Assembly (NCBI RefSeq): GCF_019929185.1
Contig: NZ_JAHZPC010000006.1
Span: forward strand, 25,927-89,926
Direction of reading: 5' to 3'
DNA from: Streptococcus parasanguinis
Lineage (GTDB): Bacteria; Bacillota; Bacilli; Lactobacillales; Streptococcaceae
Length of the DNA: 64,000 nucleotides
The translations under genes were made by a program, and so were the position numbers. This document shows, in pieces, positions 60,269-64,000 of this stretch (positions are counted from its first letter, which is position 1; each line of letters opens with the position of its first letter). Under the pieces are notes generated by a model. It saw only the letters and a list, made by a program, of their open reading frames with translations. It was not told where the DNA came from and searched no databases.

Positions 60269-62125
60269 TTAAGAACGTTGATAGAGTTTGAAATAATGGT
60301 ATTTCTTCTCAACTAGACGATAATTTTCTTTGAGCAAGTCTTTCATTTTAGAGGTCAACTCTACCTGATTGTTAACTACAATATACTTCGGTTCAGACCG
60401 ATCGATTTGTTGGATCACATTGGTCCGATTTTCATTAATTCCCAGATAAGACGTCGGGGTCAATAAAGCAGATGCTGCCAAACGATCGCTTTCTTGATAG
60501 AGAGTAGCTGTCGCATCCCATGCATAAATGGTATCTTTCGACTTGGTGTGATTTTTAATGTAGCTGGCAATAGCGCTCCGTTCACTCGATTGACCAGACT
60601 GAAGCACAACATCTTGAACCACTGGATTCGCCAACAAATAGACAAGGGCTACTAGCGGTAAGAAAACTTGGCTCGTAAAGTAAGCGGCCCAAACTTCCTT
60701 GTTTTTCTTCTTCCGACCACGGCGTTCGATCCCATCGTTTTCTTCCCCATCTCGTGAGAACCAAATCGCAAACAAAGGAAGAACAAATGGCAACATTGGT
60801 AACAATTGGTAAGCCCCTTGCTCAGGAAGACCAATCGACACAATGAGGACCACCAAGCTACCTGCCCATCCCATAAAGCGGAAGATCCGGCGAGCACTGC
60901 TATTTTGCTTCGTAAAGGACATCAAAAAGGCAGAGACTAGGCCAAAGGCCAGCGCCAACAGTCCATAATAAATGGCATTACTGAAGGTCTGTCCATTGCT
61001 AAAATTCAAGGCATTAAAGACATAGGTTACTTGGTTAATGGCATAGCCAAAAGTCTGATTCAAAACGGTGATATAGCCAATTGGATAAAAGACGAGTGAA
61101 AAACCAAGGAGAGCTGCTAGCAGTTGATAAAAGCCACGCGCCCATCTCTTCTGCTTGATGTTAAAGGCTGTTAATCCAAGGAAGGCCAACAAATAAAACA
61201 AGGCACTGGTCATCGGATCAATCAAGAAAGCCACAGCTGCAATCGCACCATAAAGGATAAAGCCTTCATCCTTACGATGCCCAATCAAATAAGCCAAAAT
61301 GAAATTCATGCTAGCAAATAGGATTGGAAGGCTAAAGAGAGTCACATAAGTTCCTCCAAAACCAAGGCCTAGCACCAAGAAATAAAAGAGCAACTGGACA
61401 TTCTTCGCTGTATCTTTATCAGACACCAGCAAGCGCACAACCCGATAGAGGTAAGTCCCCGCAAAGAAGAGGGCAATCGCTTGGAGAATCATCAAGATCC
61501 AATGTCCACCAGCTAAACTTCCCAACCAGTTGATTGCATAATAGAGCAGACCATTGGTTCCGTAAAAATCACCAAACGGTACTTGACCCTTGGTCATTGC
61601 CCAGCCAGCATACAAGTTTTGAGATTGTTGATTGGTTGCAAAACGGGTTAAAAATGGCACCCCGACATGCAGCAAACTAATCAAGAGACTCAACACAAAA
61701 GGAATCGCTAGGGGCACTGGACGCTTGGATTGACGACGGATCGGCTCAACTGCCACATCCGCTTCTAGCTCTTCCGTATTCTCTTCTAGCTTAGATGCTT
61801 CCGCTTTTGTCGCTTCAACTCCCGCCTTACGCGAACGACGACTCATCCGACTGAGCGGTTGCTCCGCTTCCTGTTCTGGTTCTTGCTTAGGCTCTGTTAC
61901 TGGTTCTAGCTCTGCTTCCACTGCTGGCTCCACATCACTAATTACCTCTGATGCCTCCATTGCAACCGGCTCCTCCAAGACTTCTGGCTGTTGGCTATGA
62001 GTCGGCTCTTCTTCACGAAAGACTGATTTATCTAGCACTTCGCGAATTTCACGTGTATCCTGAAAGCTATCTCCCACGTGAAGCCCTAACTTTTTCGAAG
62101 TCATTTCTTGCTCTTTTTCGCTCAT
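60269..62125 (-). CDS. polytopic membrane protein with acidic cytoplasmic N-terminal region, possible GT-C glycosyltransferase
   Basis: The 618-residue protein has a hydrophilic, Glu/Pro-rich N-terminal region (1-130, with the basic patch SRMSRRSRKAG), then about ten to twelve transmembrane helices from residue 135. A soluble C-terminal domain (about 500-618) has YAWDATATLYQESDR and PKYIVVNNQVELTSKM. The topology recalls GT-C mannosyltransferase-like enzymes that use lipid-linked sugars outside the membrane, with WAMTKGQVPFGDFYGTNG as a possible first-loop acidic motif. This is inference and the family is not confirmed. It ends 102 bp upstream of nrdD. Confidence 0.75.
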   Translation of the reverse strand: MSEKEQEMTSKKLGLHVGDSFQDTREIREVLDKSVFREEEPTHSQQPEVLEEPVAMEASEVISDVEPAVEAELEPVTEPKQEPEQEAEQPLSRMSRRSRKAGVEATKAEASKLEENTEELEADVAVEPIRRQSKRPVPLAIPFVLSLLISLLHVGVPFLTRFATNQQSQNLYAGWAMTKGQVPFGDFYGTNGLLYYAINWLGSLAGGHWILMILQAIALFFAGTYLYRVVRLLVSDKDTAKNVQLLFYFLVLGLGFGGTYVTLFSLPILFASMNFILAYLIGHRKDEGFILYGAIAAVAFLIDPMTSALFYLLAFLGLTAFNIKQKRWARGFYQLLAALLGFSLVFYPIGYITVLNQTFGYAINQVTYVFNALNFSNGQTFSNAIYYGLLALAFGLVSAFLMSFTKQNSSARRIFRFMGWAGSLVVLIVSIGLPEQGAYQLLPMLPFVLPLFAIWFSRDGEENDGIERRGRKKKNKEVWAAYFTSQVFLPLVALVYLLANPVVQDVVLQSGQSSERSAIASYIKNHTKSKDTIYAWDATATLYQESDRLAASALLTPTSYLGINENRTNVIQQIDRSEPKYIVVNNQVELTSKMKDLLKENYRLVEKKYHYFKLYQRS

Positions 62126-62244
62126 TCTTTTTCCTTTTCTTCGCTATTCCTCTGCTTTTCCCTTTAGAAAAAAGCCCATTATCTTCTCTAGTATACCAAA
62201 TTCTGCCGACCATGTCAGCCTCTCGCCACATAGTCCCATGGAAA

Positions 62245-62274
62245 AAGAGTCAGATCTCTCAGCTTCTGACTCTT
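62245..62274. terminator. terminator of cls
   Basis: AAGAGTCAGA/TCTGACTCTT stem with runs of A and T on either side, just beyond the cls stop. Confidence 0.85.
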
Positions 62275-62295
62275 TTTTCTGTATTCCCACACCTA

Positions 62296-63831
62296 TTACA
62301 ACATCGGTGCGAACAATTGCATAATTTCCTTGATTAAGCTTTGGTGCCATGTAAAGCGGAAGGTATCCTCTGTAATTTCTTGAGACACTTCAAAGATATG
62401 GTCAAAGTCCTCCCGAATCTTTTTCAAGGCAGGCGTCCGATACATCCAGACAGCATTTTCATAGTGATGGACCAAACTGCGGTAATCAAAGTTAATCGAC
62501 CCTACAACCGCCATTTCATCATCGGCAAGAACTTGCTTGCTATGGACAAAACCAGGCGTGTACTCATAGATTTTCACACCAGCATCCATCAGATCCAAGT
62601 AAGCCCCACGCGTAACAATTTGGATCAATTTTTTATCCGGAATATGCGGGGTCACGATGCGAACATCCACCCCACGAAGGGCCGCATTGCGGATATCTTC
62701 TGTCAAATCATAATCGATGATCAAGTAAGGAGTCGTGATATAGACGTAATCCGTCGCTTGGTTGATCATATTTTGATAAACCGTCTTTCCGACCTGCGAC
62801 TTGTAAATCGGCTTTGGTCCACTCCCATAGGGAATGTAGAGCCCTTCTCCTTCGACCGCCTTATTTTCAATATGGTAGCGGTCAAAATCCTCGATTTCCC
62901 CACGGTTGATGTACCAGTTCATGAGGAAGAGTCGCGTCAAGGCCTTAACAGCTCGTCCATCTAAACGAATGGCACTGTCCTTCCAGTGACCAAACCGCTC
63001 AATGTGGTTGATGTACTCGTCTGCCAAATTGACACCACCCGTATAGCCGATCTGACCATCAATGACCAAGATCTTACGGTGGTCTCGGTTGTTATAAGCC
63101 ACTGTCAAACGGGGGATCACCTTGTTAAACTTATGGGCATCAATCCCCATCTTTCGCAATCGTTTGGTATAGTTCCCAGCCAAGGTTGCCATACAGCCGA
63201 TATCGTCATAAAGGAGTTTGACTTCAACCCCATCTTTCACTTTCTGCTCTAAAATCTCTAGGATACTGTTCCACATCAAGCCCTCATCAATGATGTAAAA
63301 CTCGATGAAGATAAATTTTTTCGCTACTCGCAGATCCTCTAGTAGTTGCGCATACATGTCCTCCCCTAAAGGGTAAAAGGTCGATGCCGTCCCATTATAG
63401 AGATCCGCATTGTGGTCCATGGATAAAATCGACTTGACCAAGCCATAAACCGCTTTGCTTTCTTGCTTGAGCTCCTTACGCAACTGATGACTATTGTCCT
63501 CTCGAAACTTCATGGACTCCATATTTTCCAACTGGATCATTTCCTTTTTGGACAAACGTCGCTCTCCAAACATGAGATACAAGAGTGATCCAAAGACAGG
63601 AATGACGGCAATCAAGAGCCAGGTCACCTTATTTTCAGGCGGGGTATTTCGATTAACAATAGCCAAGATTGTCGACACATATAAGAGCCCAATGACCGCA
63701 ACAGATAGCCAATGAGGGAACCATCTATTAAGCCAGAAGAAGGCCGCAAAGGATGCCCATAGTTCAAAGCCCATAAACAAAATACTAAATCCATATTTGG
63801 ACATTAATAGACGTAATTTTCGAAAGGTCAC
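62296..63831 (-). CDS. cls: cardiolipin synthase
   Basis: The 511-residue phospholipase-D-type enzyme joins two phosphatidylglycerols to cardiolipin. Two N-terminal membrane helices are followed by two HKD motifs, HRKILVID and HSKQVLADD, each with the usual GxxN/F context (GYTGGVNLADEY, VVGSINFDYRS). The start is GTG 63831 because AAGGAGGA lies 5 nt upstream (63836-63843). An in-frame extension to 63885 has no RBS. Confidence 0.92.
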   Translation of the reverse strand: MTFRKLRLLMSKYGFSILFMGFELWASFAAFFWLNRWFPHWLSVAVIGLLYVSTILAIVNRNTPPENKVTWLLIAVIPVFGSLLYLMFGERRLSKKEMIQLENMESMKFREDNSHQLRKELKQESKAVYGLVKSILSMDHNADLYNGTASTFYPLGEDMYAQLLEDLRVAKKFIFIEFYIIDEGLMWNSILEILEQKVKDGVEVKLLYDDIGCMATLAGNYTKRLRKMGIDAHKFNKVIPRLTVAYNNRDHRKILVIDGQIGYTGGVNLADEYINHIERFGHWKDSAIRLDGRAVKALTRLFLMNWYINRGEIEDFDRYHIENKAVEGEGLYIPYGSGPKPIYKSQVGKTVYQNMINQATDYVYITTPYLIIDYDLTEDIRNAALRGVDVRIVTPHIPDKKLIQIVTRGAYLDLMDAGVKIYEYTPGFVHSKQVLADDEMAVVGSINFDYRSLVHHYENAVWMYRTPALKKIREDFDHIFEVSQEITEDTFRFTWHQSLIKEIMQLFAPML

Positions 63832-63917
63832 AGCATCCTCCTTTTTTCTTTCTACTAGTATACCAATTCTTTTTACCCGTTGCAACGACCAACCAAACCC
63901 CTTCTAGACAAACAAAA

Positions 63918-64000
63918 AGAGAGTGGGACAAAAGTCCTAGCCTCTCAATTATTTTTGGATTGTCGAGCAAGACGCAGTGGTTGAGTGGGCTCTACTACGC
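63918..64000 (+). repeat. repeat B, copy 3 (diverged, cut by the window end)
   Basis: GAGAGTGGGACAAAAGTCC leads into AGCAAGACGCAGTGGTTGAG, the same GACGCAGTGGTTGA core as the two full repeat B copies, with a diverged first hairpin. The rest lies outside the window. Confidence 0.65.

Overview
The window is chromosomal DNA of a low-GC Gram-positive coccus. YSIRK/LPXTG surface proteins, an LPNTG-anchored BgaA-type beta-galactosidase, Dpr, ctsR-clpC, the rpmG-secE-nusG cluster next to pbp2a, the nrdD/46-aa protein/GNAT/nrdG operon and a wzg-wzh-wzd-wze polysaccharide locus together point to an oral Streptococcus of the mitis/sanguinis/parasanguinis type. The exact species cannot be fixed from the sequence alone. 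No phage, insertion-sequence transposase or CRISPR array is visible, and one tRNA (Cys) is present.

Layout: 0.07-2.2 kb, hslO-dusB and a convergent DUF1275 membrane protein. 3.0-5.9 kb, an NAD-salvage operon (nadR-pnuC-NrtR-like Nudix regulator). 5.9-7.5 kb, a His-containing lipoprotein with a WalR-type box. 7.05-10.95 kb, ctsR-clpC followed without a gap by an ECF transporter S component and a DUF4430 lipoprotein. 11-21.8 kb, two giant cell-wall exoglycosidases (GH29 fucosidase and GH2 beta-galactosidase) behind a promoter with two cre sites. 22.2-26.1 kb, dpr (PerR box), a small membrane exporter-like gene, rpsB-tsf and tRNA-Cys. 26.2-32.8 kb, a lipoprotein, nusG/secE/rpmG, a zinc metallopeptidase, pbp2a and a pseudouridine synthase. 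33.3-39.4 kb, two paralogous secreted murein hydrolases with GBS Bsp-like repeats. 39.5-56.0 kb, a complete Wzx/Wzy capsule or receptor-polysaccharide locus on the minus strand. 56.1-60.2 kb, anaerobic ribonucleotide reductase. 60.3-63.8 kb, a polytopic membrane protein and cardiolipin synthase.

How the genes work together: the polysaccharide locus has the regulatory and kinase module (wzg-wzh-wzd-wze), a WchA-like initiating transferase, several glycosyltransferases, flippase and polymerase, plus precursor genes for UDP-Galf (glf), UDP-ManNAc (wecB) and CDP-ribitol (tarI/tarJ). A LicD-family phosphotransferase is the only visible candidate to use the CDP-ribitol, so a Galf- and ManNAc-containing, ribitol-phosphate-decorated polymer is predicted.

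The most unusual feature is a family of about 250-bp structured intergenic repeats (six copies, here called repeat A). Their stems show compensatory changes between copies, and every copy sits between two near-identical copies of a locus-specific terminator or terminator arm, 15-23 nt long. This looks like a small non-autonomous mobile element, or structured RNA/DNA element, that targets intrinsic terminators and duplicates them. A second structured repeat family (repeat B, two full copies and one cut by the window end) is also present, and one copy lies inside the secE-nusG interval.
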